Notes: a model not told the origin generated them from the sequence alone. A stretch of DNA of 64,000 nucleotides from Acidimicrobiales bacterium (GCA_030747595.1 JASLKK010000003.1:124165-188164); one strand, 5' to 3'; shown: positions 36,099-45,495, counted from the first letter of the stretch. Program-made: numbers and translations.

Positions 36099-37179
36099 GT
36101 TCACCGGCGTCAAGGTCCCGGATGGCCGTGATGGACCGGTCGAGCATGCCTGACACCAGTTGGACCGCTCGTTCGTTGACCAGTTCGATGCTGCCTCCAG
36201 ACTGGATCGGGTAGCAGAGGCAGAACAGCACGGTCCGCCGGTAGTCCTCGAAGAGTTGGTCTGCCGGGTAATCGATCCCCTCGTCAGCCAGGCAGGTCCG
36301 GTAGAGGTCGAGTAGGTGCCGCTCATGGGAACGCCGATCCTCGATGGTCAGGCTCTGGCTGATGAAGTAGCCGACGTCGTAGGCGCCGGCGGTACGGATG
36401 CAGATCTGCCAGTCGATGGCCGTCACCTCCGGCCCGTCGTTGCCAGGCCGGAAGAAGAGGTTGTCTAACCGGTAGTCACCGTGGCAGAGGGTGGTCGGAC
36501 CGGCTTGGAACGACATCATCTCCTCGGCCGCAGCGGGGAACCGCTCGCCAATAGCCCGGATGTCGTCACCGAGGTCATCTCCGAAGGCAGCTAGGAAAGG
36601 CTCCCAGGCGGTCGCCACCCCATGCTGGACACCCTGCGGCATTGGGGGATCCCATCCGTAGGGAACCCAGGACAACTCGGCGTCAAAGGCCGGAGACTCC
36701 CAGAAGGCCGCGTGATGACGGGCCAGGGCTCGGATGGAGGCCTCAGCCAGATCCAGCGGGCAGCCGTCGAGCTGGCTCGCTACCTCGGCGTCGGCCAGGT
36801 CCTCCAACAGGAGGACGAACTCGTCGTTCTCCGAGTCGTGGTCCGCAGCGAAACAGCGGGGAGTGGTGAGTGGACTGTCGTCAGCCGCCGTCCGATAGAA
36901 GGCGACCTCCTTGCCGTAGAACATGAAGGTCCGGGCCACAAAGCGCGTTCCCTCGTCCTGAACCGGAGACTTGAGGATTACCGTCTCCGGCCCTGAGCCT
37001 CCGTCGTAGGTCGGTCGGAGTCGGTGGAGTAGACCCATGATTCCGATTCCCTGACCGATCAACTCGGCCTCGAAGCCAGTCACCGAGCCGCTGTCAAGGC
37101 CGCCGGCGGAGCGCAAGACGCTGGTCAGCCAAGCCGGGGTGACCTCGTCGACACCTGTAGGAAAGTTCTGGTTCGTCAT
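36088..37179 (-). CDS. Aminoglycoside phosphotransferase/EcKinase-like kinase
   Basis: This 363-residue protein kinase-like fold has the catalytic loop CHGDYRLDNLFF and the metal-binding IDWQICIRTAGAYD. An upstream LILLEDL-like stretch is present (FVLLLEDLADAEV). Such kinases phosphorylate small molecules such as acyl chains, sterols or amino alcohols. ATG 37179 follows AAAGGGG, which begins at the stop codon of the short upstream reading frame, so translation is probably coupled to it. Confidence 0.85.
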   Translation of the reverse strand: MTNQNFPTGVDEVTPAWLTSVLRSAGGLDSGSVTGFEAELIGQGIGIMGLLHRLRPTYDGGSGPETVILKSPVQDEGTRFVARTFMFYGKEVAFYRTAADDSPLTTPRCFAADHDSENDEFVLLLEDLADAEVASQLDGCPLDLAEASIRALARHHAAFWESPAFDAELSWVPYGWDPPMPQGVQHGVATAWEPFLAAFGDDLGDDIRAIGERFPAAAEEMMSFQAGPTTLCHGDYRLDNLFFRPGNDGPEVTAIDWQICIRTAGAYDVGYFISQSLTIEDRRSHERHLLDLYRTCLADEGIDYPADQLFEDYRRTVLFCLCYPIQSGGSIELVNERAVQLVSGMLDRSITAIRDLDAGELMP

Positions 37180-37191
37180 ATACGCGCCCCT

Positions 37192-37359
37192 TTATCGGGA
37201 GGCCGTGAAGCCGGCCTCGAGGGTCTGCAGGCGGGCCTCGAGGACAATCTGGGTGGTGTTCACGATCTGGTGGATCGGAGCGGCCCGGCTACCAATCACC
37301 GGGTCTGCCTCTTGGCCGTGATGGATCTGTCGGGTCTCTAATCCCCATTCGCTACTCAT
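37192..37359 (-). pseudogene. MetY-like (O-acetylhomoserine sulfhydrylase) remnant, 55 codons
   Basis: The frame from ATG 37359 to TAA 37192 reads WGLETRQIHHGQEADPVIG and then SRAAPIHQ, matching the N-terminus of MetY. It then jumps to VLEARLQTLEAGFTA, matching the NPT-xx-VLE-R-x-x-LEGG region that normally lies some 35-40 residues later. The intervening part and the remaining 350 residues are missing. The frame is intact and has an AGAGAGG site five bases before the ATG, so it may still be translated. It ends 12 bases before the kinase start. Confidence 0.72.
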
Positions 37360-37422
37360 GGAGCGCCTCTCTGTCTGGTCTGGTATCTGGTGCGATCTTC
37401 TGCAGGATTCCCGGAACGAGAA

Positions 37423-38118
37423 TCAGTCGTGGTCGTCGAGGCCTCCCGATGACGGGGGGCTGAAACCGTCGGGCCACCTGGTGGTGTCGTCGTGGCGTAT
37501 GTCGTCGAGGATCACCTGATCGAGTTGTGCTCCTGACAGGTCGGCTCCGATGAGGTCCGAGAGGCTGAGGTCGGCACCGATGAGCGAGGCATGGCGGAGG
37601 ATGGCCCCGGAGAGGTTGGCTGCCCGGATGGTTGCTCCGTTGAGTATGGCGCCCCGTAGGTCGACGCCGCCGGCAAAGACCCCGGTGAGGTCGGCTTCGC
37701 GCATGCAGGTCCGGGTCATCGAGGTCCCGGCCAGAGTGGCGGCGCCGAGTGCAGCGCCGGTGAGGTCGGTGGCTGTCATCCAGGCGCCGCCCAGATCGGA
37801 GCTCCGCAGGTCGGTTCCTGTAAGACGGGCGCTTCCCAGCCAACATCGGCTAAGGACTGCGCCACCCAGTCGGGCATCGGTGAGATCAGCGCTCCACAGG
37901 TTGGCGTGGTGCAGGTCAGCGTCGGCAAACACGGTCCGTTGACAGATGGCGTGTCGCAGGTCAGCCCCCACTAGACGAGCGTCGGACAGGTCCGACCCGG
38001 AGAGGACGGCGCCTCCCAGCCAGGCGCCGGTGAGGTCTACGGTCCGGAGGTCGGTGTCGGTTAGGTCCGCGCCGGCCAGGTCAGCCTCGGCGGTGATCTG
38101 GTGTCCTCGGACTTCCAT
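37423..38118 (-). CDS. Pentapeptide-repeat protein
   Basis: About 170 of 231 residues are tandem A(D/N)LxX pentapeptides (for example ADLAGADLTDTDLRTVDLTG, SDLSDARLVGADLRHA, ADLSLSDLIGADLSGAQL). They fold as a right-handed quadrilateral beta-helix. No membrane segment or other domain is seen. Such proteins can mimic DNA or bind partners; the role here is unknown. ATG 38118 has GGATGGG upstream; ATG 38130 four codons earlier lacks one. Confidence 0.88.
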   Translation of the reverse strand: MEVRGHQITAEADLAGADLTDTDLRTVDLTGAWLGGAVLSGSDLSDARLVGADLRHAICQRTVFADADLHHANLWSADLTDARLGGAVLSRCWLGSARLTGTDLRSSDLGGAWMTATDLTGAALGAATLAGTSMTRTCMREADLTGVFAGGVDLRGAILNGATIRAANLSGAILRHASLIGADLSLSDLIGADLSGAQLDQVILDDIRHDDTTRWPDGFSPPSSGGLDDHD

Positions 38119-38159
38119 GGTCCCATCCATTGAGGTGGAGACTAGGGCAGCATGTCCGG

Positions 38160-39017
38160 GTGCCTGTCATCCTCGCCGGTCTGTCGGCTCTCGCTTTCGG
38201 TTTTGGAGACCTGTTAGGGGGCGTGGCTATACGCCGGTCGGGACGGCCCGGAGCGGCTCTCGGTGTAGCGATGATGGCCACGTTGGTGGGCGCTGTCCTG
38301 ATCGGTCTCTTGCTTGTCGTCCGACCACCCGAGGTCGTCCGGTGGCAGGACATTGCGTGGCCGGTCGGGGCTGGGGCCCTGATGGTGGCCACCCGTCCGC
38401 TCCTGTACCTAGGGATGGCCCGTGGCCCGGTGGCAGTGTTCGCTCCGTCGTTCGGGTTGGTGACGATTGTTGTTCCGACCATCGTGGGGCCGCTGATCGG
38501 ACAGACTCTGGAAGGCATTGAGATGGCAGGGGTGGCGTTAGCCATACCCGCGGTCGTGTTGTTGTCGGGGGAGGGTCGCCTACCGAAGTTGGGTGTTGTT
38601 CTTCGGAGCCCAGTCTTGGGTCTCGCGGTGGTGGTGGGCACCAGTATCGGGACGGCGGGACTGCTCCTGACGCAGGCGGAACCCGAAGCCGGAGAGGTCC
38701 CAGCGTTCGTAGTGTTGGTCACCGGGGTGATGGTGATGCCATGGATCCTCCGTCAGCGAACAGGTTCATTCTTGCCGGAGCGTGAAATCCTGGGATTCGG
38801 GTCGGTGCTCGGCGCATCGAGTGCGGTGGCGTTCGTGCTGAGTACCGCCGCGTATCTCCGTGGCTCGGCTGCCGTCGTCTCAGCGTTGATCGCGATGGCT
38901 CCGGGAGTGAGTGTGGTCATCTCGTGGCGGTTCCTCGGCGAACGCATCTACGCAGTGCAGGTGCTTGGTGGGGCTTTCGGCATGGCGGCCGTAACAGCGT
39001 TCGCCCTGGCCGGCTGA
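38160..39017 (+). CDS. EamA/DMT-superfamily transporter
   Basis: The 285-residue protein has ten hydrophobic segments in two repeated halves of five (from VILAGLSALAFGFGDLLGG to AAVTAFALAG), the EamA layout. The second half contains LGASSAVAFVLSTAAYLRGS and FLGERIYAVQVLGG. The substrate is unknown. GTG 38160 gives VPVILAG; a TTG at 38130 is another option. It is divergent from the pentapeptide gene. Confidence 0.84.
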   Translation: MPVILAGLSALAFGFGDLLGGVAIRRSGRPGAALGVAMMATLVGAVLIGLLLVVRPPEVVRWQDIAWPVGAGALMVATRPLLYLGMARGPVAVFAPSFGLVTIVVPTIVGPLIGQTLEGIEMAGVALAIPAVVLLSGEGRLPKLGVVLRSPVLGLAVVVGTSIGTAGLLLTQAEPEAGEVPAFVVLVTGVMVMPWILRQRTGSFLPEREILGFGSVLGASSAVAFVLSTAAYLRGSAAVVSALIAMAPGVSVVISWRFLGERIYAVQVLGGAFGMAAVTAFALAG

Positions 39018-39071
39018 TCGACTCAGTTGGTTGTCTAACCGAGTTGATTGCACCCCGCGCCGGGTGTGGGT

Positions 39072-39453
<382 letters not shown>

Positions 39454-39480
39454 GGGTACCAGTCTGGCGGGAGATTTCCC

Positions 39481-39509
39481 TTGCGTCACCCGGCGCTGCG
39501 AACTAGCAA
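39481..39509 (+). promoter_or_regulatory. Promoter of whiB
   Basis: TTGCGT at 39481-39486 and TAGCAA at 39504-39509 are 17 bases apart, a good sigma-A-type pair. The likely start site falls about four bases before or at the ATG at 39520, so the transcript would be nearly or fully leaderless. That agrees with the absence of a ribosome site. Confidence 0.6.
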
Positions 39510-39519
39510 CGCACGCGAC

Positions 39520-39885
39520 ATGGACACCCTTCTCGATACCCCCGTTCAGCCCGGTCTCATCCCTTCATCGGCGACCCCGGCGGCCAGCTTGTTGGTGGCT
39601 CGATCTGAGACACTGACCGCTCTGGATGTCGAGGCGCTTGAAGGAGTTGACACTTCCGGACAGTGGTATCTCCGGAGTGCCTGCCGTGGCCTAGAGGCAT
39701 CGATTTTCTACCCGGATCCCGACGTGACCGAGGACGTCACCCGGGCACTCGCTGTGTGCGCGGCGTGTGATGTGCGCGAGGTCTGCCTCGCCCACGCCCT
39801 TCGTCGCAGAGAACCCACCGGCATCTGGGGCGGAACGACCGAGCGTGAGCGCCGCAGGGTGCTGCGTCGGCGCCGTTTGGCCTGA
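39520..39885 (+). CDS. WhiB-family [4Fe-4S] transcription factor
   Basis: The 121-residue protein has the four conserved cysteines (SACRG, then CAACDVREVC) that hold an iron-sulfur cluster. GIWGGTTERERR is the family's turn motif before a basic C-terminal helix RRVLRRRRLA. WhiB proteins work with the primary sigma factor in actinobacteria. ATG 39520 gives a 45-residue leader before the first Cys. Which WhiB class it belongs to cannot be told. Confidence 0.92.
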   Translation: MDTLLDTPVQPGLIPSSATPAASLLVARSETLTALDVEALEGVDTSGQWYLRSACRGLEASIFYPDPDVTEDVTRALAVCAACDVREVCLAHALRRREPTGIWGGTTERERRRVLRRRRLA

Positions 39886-39895
39886 TCAGAACCTC

Positions 39896-40924
39896 ATGAG
39901 CCTGGAAGACCATGGGGGCTGGCCAGGGCTACTGGACCGGCTGTGCCGCAGCGAGGACCTCTCAGCGCTTGAGACAGAGGCCATCCTCGGTGAGATCCTG
40001 AGTGGCGAGGCCGAGCCTGCACAGATCGCTGGCTTTCTAGTCGGACTGAAGGTCAAGGGTGAGACGGTCGAGGAGACCAGCGGACTTGTTCGGGCAATGG
40101 TGTCCATGGCAGAGCCACTGGTCCTCCCCGACGGCACGATCGACATCGTCGGCACCGGTGGGGTAGCTAGTCGTCGCGAGGCCAGCCTGAACGTCTCAAC
40201 CATGGCCTGTTTCGTGGCCGCCGGAGGAGGAGCAACGGTCTGCAAGCACGGGAACCGTCGGGCCTCGTCGACCTCGGGCGCCTTTGATGTCCTCGAGGTT
40301 CTCGGCGTCGATATCGACATTGCTCCGGAGCAGTTGGCCGCACAGGTGGTCAAGCACCGGATCGGGTTTGCCTTCGCCCGGACGTTCCATCCGGCGATGC
40401 GGTTCGCCGGGCCCATCCGCGCTGGGCTGGGGATTCCGACGGTGTTCAACGTCCTAGGCCCGCTGTCCCACCCCGGACAGCCCCTCCGCCAGCTGATAGG
40501 TGCCGCCGATCCTGCTCTGGCCGATCGGATGGTCGAGGTCTTCCGGGCGAATGACTCAGTCCACACCTGGGTGGTCACCGGTCATGCTGATCTCGACGAG
40601 ATTGCCCTGACCGGGCCGACCCGGGTCCTCGAACTCCGCGAGGGGGCGGTCACCGAGTGGACGTTGGATCCAACCGATCTCGGGCTCTCATTGGCCGATC
40701 CGGTCGATCTGGCCGGTGGCGGCCCGGACCGCAACGCTGACATCGCCCGGGCCTTGTTCGATGGTTCGGAGACCGGGGCACGTCGCGACATCGTGGCCCT
40801 GAACGCTGGGGCCGGCCTAGTGGTGGCCGGCATCGCCGACGGGATCGCGGATGGCCTAGAACGGGCTATGGCGGCACTCGCCGACGGTTCCGCCGGCGTA
40901 GTTCTGGACTCGATCTCGAGTTGA
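39896..40924 (+). CDS. trpD: Anthranilate phosphoribosyltransferase
   Basis: TrpD transfers phosphoribose to anthranilate in tryptophan synthesis. Visible are DIVGTGGVASRREASLNVST with the PRPP-binding GTGG, KHGNRRASSTSGAFD, and the FARTFHPAMR and FNVLGPLSHPG elements. Length 342 is normal. ATG 39896 is 11 bases after the whiB stop. There are no other trp genes nearby, so it is an isolated copy. Confidence 0.95.
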   Translation: MSLEDHGGWPGLLDRLCRSEDLSALETEAILGEILSGEAEPAQIAGFLVGLKVKGETVEETSGLVRAMVSMAEPLVLPDGTIDIVGTGGVASRREASLNVSTMACFVAAGGGATVCKHGNRRASSTSGAFDVLEVLGVDIDIAPEQLAAQVVKHRIGFAFARTFHPAMRFAGPIRAGLGIPTVFNVLGPLSHPGQPLRQLIGAADPALADRMVEVFRANDSVHTWVVTGHADLDEIALTGPTRVLELREGAVTEWTLDPTDLGLSLADPVDLAGGGPDRNADIARALFDGSETGARRDIVALNAGAGLVVAGIADGIADGLERAMAALADGSAGVVLDSISS

Positions 40925-40926
40925 GG

Positions 40927-42351
40927 TCAGCAGTCCGTCGACCCTCCGGTCGGGCGGTCCCCGGTGTCGAGGAACCGGGTGACTAGGTGGGCGGCACACG
41001 AATTCCAGGTGGATGGTGCGTGCGTCCAGCGGGGGGACACGACCACCTCCACGTCATCGAGCCAGCGGGCAACAGTCGCGGCCCATCTGGCTGGGGTGAC
41101 CGGGTCCAGTTCGCCAGCCAGGATCAGCGTGGGGACCGCCGATCGCACCGGGGTCCGAGTCGCCGGATCGGAGGACGGAATTTTCCAAGCTGCGCACCGG
41201 GCCCGGAGATCCAACCAGCGACCGTGTTCGGCCCGGTGGATTGGATCGTTGAGGTCGGTTGGTTCGAAACTCATGCCTGGGCGTTGGTCGCCGCACGTCA
41301 CCGCTACCCACGCCCCCTCGGCCAGGGCGTCACCGGCCGAGCGGCTGGTTCCGGCCGATGCGTCTACCGGCGCCAGGCGGTCCACGGCCTCGGCTAGACG
41401 TCCGGCATCGGCGAGTGCGATGGCTTCTGTAAGAGCCACCGGGCCGTCGGGGCGACTCAGGGTTCGGACGGACGCGGCCAGGAAGGCAGTGTCGTCGAAG
41501 GTCAATGACCGGTTGTCGACCTGAACCACGGTCGGGTCGTGAGCCAGTCGGTCGAGCGTTCGACGAAGGGGTTCGAGAACCCCGATGGGACAGAAACCGT
41601 CGTCGGTGCAGCGGTCCTCGAGTTTGGTGAGAGCGGCGACGATGCCATCAGGTAGGTCGGCAGTCTCGTCGGCGTCGGGAGGCACTACGGAGTCCAGCGC
41701 CAGGGAGACAATGGCGGCGTCGTCGGTGCGGAGGAGCTCGAGAGCGATCCGGGTACCAAACGAGACACCGTGAAGATGCCACCGATCGATAGCTAGGGCT
41801 TGTCGGACGGCCACCAGGTCTGCGGCGATCCGTCCGACAGTCACGGTGGATGGTTCGAATCCAGCCGAGACCAGCCGGTTGCGACAGGATCGGTCTCCGG
41901 CCAGACCCTCTTGAGCGTTGTCTTGTGGCCCGCGGTGTTCCATCTCAGGACAGTCCAGCGACGGGGTCGAGTTGCCACCGCCTCGTTGATCCACGAGGAC
42001 CACGTCGTGGTTGGCGAGAATCTTCGACCGGGGAGCAAGCCATCGATCCCGATCAGCGACGGCCCGACCGCCGGGTCCGCCATGGAGGAAAAGGACCGGT
42101 GCCCCGTCAGGGTCGGGCGCGTGTAGGACGGCGACGGAGAGCGAAGCGCCTTCCACCTCGATTCGATGGCAGGTGACCGTGAGTTCGGTGGGCACCGGCT
42201 CGCCCGGGCAGCCAATATTGGCTGGGGCGGCCACTGGCCGGCCTGTAGCGGACTCCTCGGGAGCGCATCCGACGAGGCTCAGGGTCAGGAGGGTGGCCGT
42301 GATGACGCCGAGCAAGGAGACGGCGGGGGAGCCCGAGAGGATGGAGGCCAT
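40927..42351 (-). CDS. Secreted alpha/beta-hydrolase lipoprotein, tripeptidyl aminopeptidase-like
   Basis: The signal ends in LTLSLVGC, giving a lipidated Cys29. The hydrolase core has FLHGGPGGRAV (oxyanion), VDQRGGGNS and the nucleophile motif GVSFGTR. A C-terminal TAP-like region contains TLILAGELDPVTPARWA with the catalytic Asp and a late His in SPRWTHAP. This is the S33/TAP pattern of exported peptidases that take one or more residues off peptide N-termini. The start is set at ATG 42351, where the signal peptide begins. It converges on trpD with two bases between stops. Confidence 0.86.
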   Translation of the reverse strand: MASILSGSPAVSLLGVITATLLTLSLVGCAPEESATGRPVAAPANIGCPGEPVPTELTVTCHRIEVEGASLSVAVLHAPDPDGAPVLFLHGGPGGRAVADRDRWLAPRSKILANHDVVLVDQRGGGNSTPSLDCPEMEHRGPQDNAQEGLAGDRSCRNRLVSAGFEPSTVTVGRIAADLVAVRQALAIDRWHLHGVSFGTRIALELLRTDDAAIVSLALDSVVPPDADETADLPDGIVAALTKLEDRCTDDGFCPIGVLEPLRRTLDRLAHDPTVVQVDNRSLTFDDTAFLAASVRTLSRPDGPVALTEAIALADAGRLAEAVDRLAPVDASAGTSRSAGDALAEGAWVAVTCGDQRPGMSFEPTDLNDPIHRAEHGRWLDLRARCAAWKIPSSDPATRTPVRSAVPTLILAGELDPVTPARWAATVARWLDDVEVVVSPRWTHAPSTWNSCAAHLVTRFLDTGDRPTGGSTDC

Positions 42352-42859
42352 GGGTCGGAGGTAGGACCAGTCGGGGCGGAGGGGATCGGACACCGCCAGA
42401 CGGTAGTCAGCGTCTCGCTGTGGTTTCGGGCTGTGCCCGGAAGGAGGGTGGCCGGCGGACCGGTTCGGTCAGGGCGTAGCCGCAGTGCTCAATCATGATC
42501 CGGCGGGTATCCGTTGGAATCCCGAGGTCACGCAGTGCAGTTTGTCGCTGCTCATTGGGGACGGGCCCTTTGGGAACGGGTTCTTATCCTGTGGAGAACT
42601 CCAGTGGCTCGGAGTTGACGGTGTGAGCCCGCGCACTTCACCGCCACGGAACTCGGTTACCCGACGTGCGTTGACTAGGAGGGGCAGGGGAACCGATCAC
42701 GATGGTCCAAAGCGGAGGCCAGAGCGCCGACTGGGCGCCGCATCTTGCTGCCGCATCCTCGGCGTTCATTGTTGGCCAGCAGCGTCATCCGCTCACCTGT
42801 GGTGGTGGGACCGTCCCCGGGGAGTGGGGCTGTCACAGCCGGTCGTCAGGATGATCCAC
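42352..42859. other. Intergenic stretch of 508 bases with no clear gene
   Basis: The two flanking genes diverge, so promoters for both should lie here. I see no strong promoter, RNA fold or repeat. One short minus-strand frame (42407 upward to about 42575) has a protein-like sequence but no ATG or GTG until 42496 and is treated as doubtful. Confidence 0.4.
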
Positions 42860-43117
42860 ATGAGTAATCAACATGAGATTAAGCATGAGAACCAGCACGG
42901 GAAAGGCGACCGGGACTCGAGCGATGAGGTCCTGGTGATCGACTGCGAGACCTGTTCGGAGCGGGATACCTCCACGTGCGACGACTGCATCGTGACCTTC
43001 CTGTGTGCACGTGACCCTGACGACGCCGTGGTGGTCGATCTGGATGAGTTCCGGGCGTTACGGGTACTAGGGGAGTCTGGCCTGGTCCCGCCACTTCGCC
43101 ACTCGCACCGCACCTGA
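42860..43117 (+). CDS. Small conserved protein with a CxxC-x7-CxxC metal motif
   Basis: The 85-residue protein contains DCETCSERDTSTCDDCIVTF, then VVVDLDEFRALRVLGESGLVPPL. The paired CxxC pattern suggests a zinc site. Similar small proteins are common in actinobacteria without a known role. ATG 42860 is preceded by AGGA at a suitable distance; ATG 42851 is nine bases earlier. It lies 40 bases before queG on the same strand. Confidence 0.72.
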   Translation: MSNQHEIKHENQHGKGDRDSSDEVLVIDCETCSERDTSTCDDCIVTFLCARDPDDAVVVDLDEFRALRVLGESGLVPPLRHSHRT

Positions 43118-43157
43118 CCAGCCTCGGGGGGTCCGATCGGCGTGGGAGGCTGAGACC

Positions 43158-44300
43158 ATGTCGATCGGCCACCCCTCCGACAAGCCCGCGGCAGAATCTG
43201 CCGTCGAATCGGAGGCCTTTCGTGATTCGCTCCTTGCGGTGGGGTCGTCCGCAGGATTGGACGCCATTGGCGTGGCCGGCGCCCACCCGTTCGATGATGT
43301 CCGAAGAGAGATCGAACGACGCCGTAATGAGGGCCTCCACGGCGGCATGCAGTTCACCTTCCGGAACCCGGCTCGATCGACCGACCCGACCCGGATCCTC
43401 GCCGGGGCACGCTCCCTGGTGGTTGGTGCACGACGGACCCCGGCGGCCCGGCTGGCTGAGGTAGGTGCCGGTCGGATGCGGATTGCCGCCTATGCCCGCC
43501 ACGACCACTACGCCGACCTTCGTGCCTCGTTGCAGGAGGTGGCCGAGCGGCTCAGGTCCGATGGTTGGTTGGCCGTCGTGGTCGCCGACGACAACTCGCT
43601 GGTCGATCGTGCGGCAGCGGTACGGGCTGGCGTGGGTTGGTGGGGAAGGAACGCCAACGTGCTGGTCCCCGGCCGGGGAAGTTGGTTCGTGCTCGGGTCG
43701 GTGGTCACCGACGCGCCCCTGGCGCCGTCGCCCCCCCTAGACGACGGCTGCGGTACCTGCCGACAGTGCCTTGACGGCTGCCCAACGGGTGCCATCCTCG
43801 ACAACGGTGTGATCGACGCTCGACGTTGCCTCGCCTGGTTGGTCCAGGCGCCGGGCCCCATCCCGAGGGAGTTCCGTGAAGCCCTCGGCGGGCGGCTCTA
43901 CGGTTGCGACGACTGTCAGGAGGTCTGCCCGGTGGGTCGATCCGAACGGACCACCGAGGGAAGGGAGGACCTCAGAGCGGACGTCGAGTTATCCGACGTG
44001 CTTGACGCCACCGACGACGAGCTCCTCAAACGGTTCGGACGGTGGTACATCGCTGAACGTGACCCTCGGTACCTGCGTCGTAACGCTCTGGTGGCACTAG
44101 GCAACACGGGATCGAGAACCGACCCCGACGTCGTGCGTCAGATGCGACGGTCCCTAGCCGACCCCGACCCACTCATTCGCAGCCATGCCGTCTGGGCAGC
44201 CGGTCGACTGGACCGGCTGGATTTGCTCGACGGGATCGACGACTCGTCGCCCGACGTGGCCGAGGAGTTGGCCGCCCTGACCGGCAGGGTGGGGTCGTGA
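43158..44300 (+). CDS. queG: Epoxyqueuosine reductase
   Basis: QueG performs the last step of queuosine synthesis, reducing epoxyqueuosine in tRNA with cobalamin and two [4Fe-4S] clusters. The cluster cysteines are visible in CGTCRQCLDGCPTGA, RRCLAW and CDDCQEVCPVG. The N-terminal domain has GLDAIGVAGAHPF and AAYARHDHYADL. HEAT-like repeats follow at the C-terminus. ATG 43158 has GGGAGG upstream. It overlaps the glycosyltransferase downstream by four bases (GTGA). Confidence 0.93.
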   Translation: MSIGHPSDKPAAESAVESEAFRDSLLAVGSSAGLDAIGVAGAHPFDDVRREIERRRNEGLHGGMQFTFRNPARSTDPTRILAGARSLVVGARRTPAARLAEVGAGRMRIAAYARHDHYADLRASLQEVAERLRSDGWLAVVVADDNSLVDRAAAVRAGVGWWGRNANVLVPGRGSWFVLGSVVTDAPLAPSPPLDDGCGTCRQCLDGCPTGAILDNGVIDARRCLAWLVQAPGPIPREFREALGGRLYGCDDCQEVCPVGRSERTTEGREDLRADVELSDVLDATDDELLKRFGRWYIAERDPRYLRRNALVALGNTGSRTDPDVVRQMRRSLADPDPLIRSHAVWAAGRLDRLDLLDGIDDSSPDVAEELAALTGRVGS

Positions 44301-45430
44301 GGCGCCATCTTCTGGTTACCAACGACTTCCCGCCAAAGGTTGGAGGCATCCAGTCCTACCTCTGGGAGCTCTGGAGGCGGCTGCCTGCCGGCTCGGTGGC
44401 GGTACACAGCACGCCGTACGAGGGTGCTCGCGAGTTCGATGCTGCACAGGACTTTGCCGTGAGTCGAAGCCGTGAACCGGTCCTGTTGCCCACGCCGATG
44501 GTGTCGCGGCGGGTCGGCCGCCTCGCCGAGGCCCACAGGGCTGATCTGGTCATCTGGGACCCGGCGCTGCCGGTGGGTCATGTCGCCCCGAAGGTGGAGC
44601 TGCCCTACGCCGTCGTGCTGCACGGGGCCGAGGTGACCGTTCCTGGGCGGCTTCCCGGCACCCGCCAACTACTCCGACGGGTCCTGCGGGGGGCGTCGTT
44701 GGTCATCTGTGCCGGGCGGTACCCGGCGGCTGAGGCTGAACGGGCGGCCGGCCGGTCGCTCCCCACCGTGGTAGTTCCACCAGGTGTCGACACGGCCCGG
44801 TTCCAACCGCTCGACTCGGCTGAGCGTGCATCGGTCCGTCAGGAGTTGGGCCTACCGGTGGATGCCCCGCTCGTGGTGAGCGTCAGTAGGTTGGTGCCCC
44901 GAAAGGGAATGGACACCCTCATCCGTGCCGCGGCGCGACTTCGTGACCGGGTTCCCGACGTGGTGGTGGCCATTGCCGGTTCGGGACGCGACCGGGCGCG
45001 CCTCGAGGGGTTGATCGCCTCGACTGGTGCTCCTGTAAGGCTTCTGGGCCGGGTCCCTGACGAGGTCCTTCCGGGCCTCTACGGAGCGGGCGACGTGTTC
45101 TCGATGTCGTGTCGAAACCGATGGGGTGGACTTGAGCAGGAAGGCTTCGGCATCGTCTTCGTGGAGGCTGCAGCGGCCGGTGTACCGGCGGTGGCCGGCG
45201 AGAGCGGTGGGTCAGCCGAGGCGGTGGTCCACGGCGAAACCGGCTTGGTTGTCCCACGTCCCGACGCCTCGGATCAGGTAGCCGATGCCCTGGCTGACCT
45301 CCTCGATGACGAGACCCGCCGACGAGAGATGGGCCGCCGGGCCCGCCAACGGGCCGAGATCGAGTTCTCCTACGACGTGCTGGCTGCCCGACTCCGCTCA
45401 GGAATTGACGATGCGAAACTCCGGTCATGA
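44297..45430 (+). CDS. Family 4 glycosyltransferase, PimB-like mannosyltransferase
   Basis: The GT-B protein starts HLLVTNDFPPKVGGIQSYL, typical of PimB (GDP-mannose-dependent phosphatidylinositol monomannoside mannosyltransferase). It continues with VVLHGAEV, VVPPGVDTARF, SVSRLVPRKGMDTLI and the donor-binding EQEGFGIVFVEAAAAGVPAV. Its product would be a mannosylated phosphoinositide of the cell envelope. Other GT4 acceptors are possible. It is coupled to queG upstream and lies 65 bases from the SRPBCC gene. Confidence 0.85.
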   Translation: MRRHLLVTNDFPPKVGGIQSYLWELWRRLPAGSVAVHSTPYEGAREFDAAQDFAVSRSREPVLLPTPMVSRRVGRLAEAHRADLVIWDPALPVGHVAPKVELPYAVVLHGAEVTVPGRLPGTRQLLRRVLRGASLVICAGRYPAAEAERAAGRSLPTVVVPPGVDTARFQPLDSAERASVRQELGLPVDAPLVVSVSRLVPRKGMDTLIRAAARLRDRVPDVVVAIAGSGRDRARLEGLIASTGAPVRLLGRVPDEVLPGLYGAGDVFSMSCRNRWGGLEQEGFGIVFVEAAAAGVPAVAGESGGSAEAVVHGETGLVVPRPDASDQVADALADLLDDETRRREMGRRARQRAEIEFSYDVLAARLRSGIDDAKLRS

Positions 45431-45495
45431 ATGACTAGGGGGAACGCCACGGCGAGTTCGACGACCGGTAGTGTCCGGGCGAGAGGAGGCCGACG

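Noticed and set aside
37423-38130. A DNA repeat array or mobile element
   Set aside because: The periodic sequence is explained by pentapeptide-repeat coding on the minus strand.
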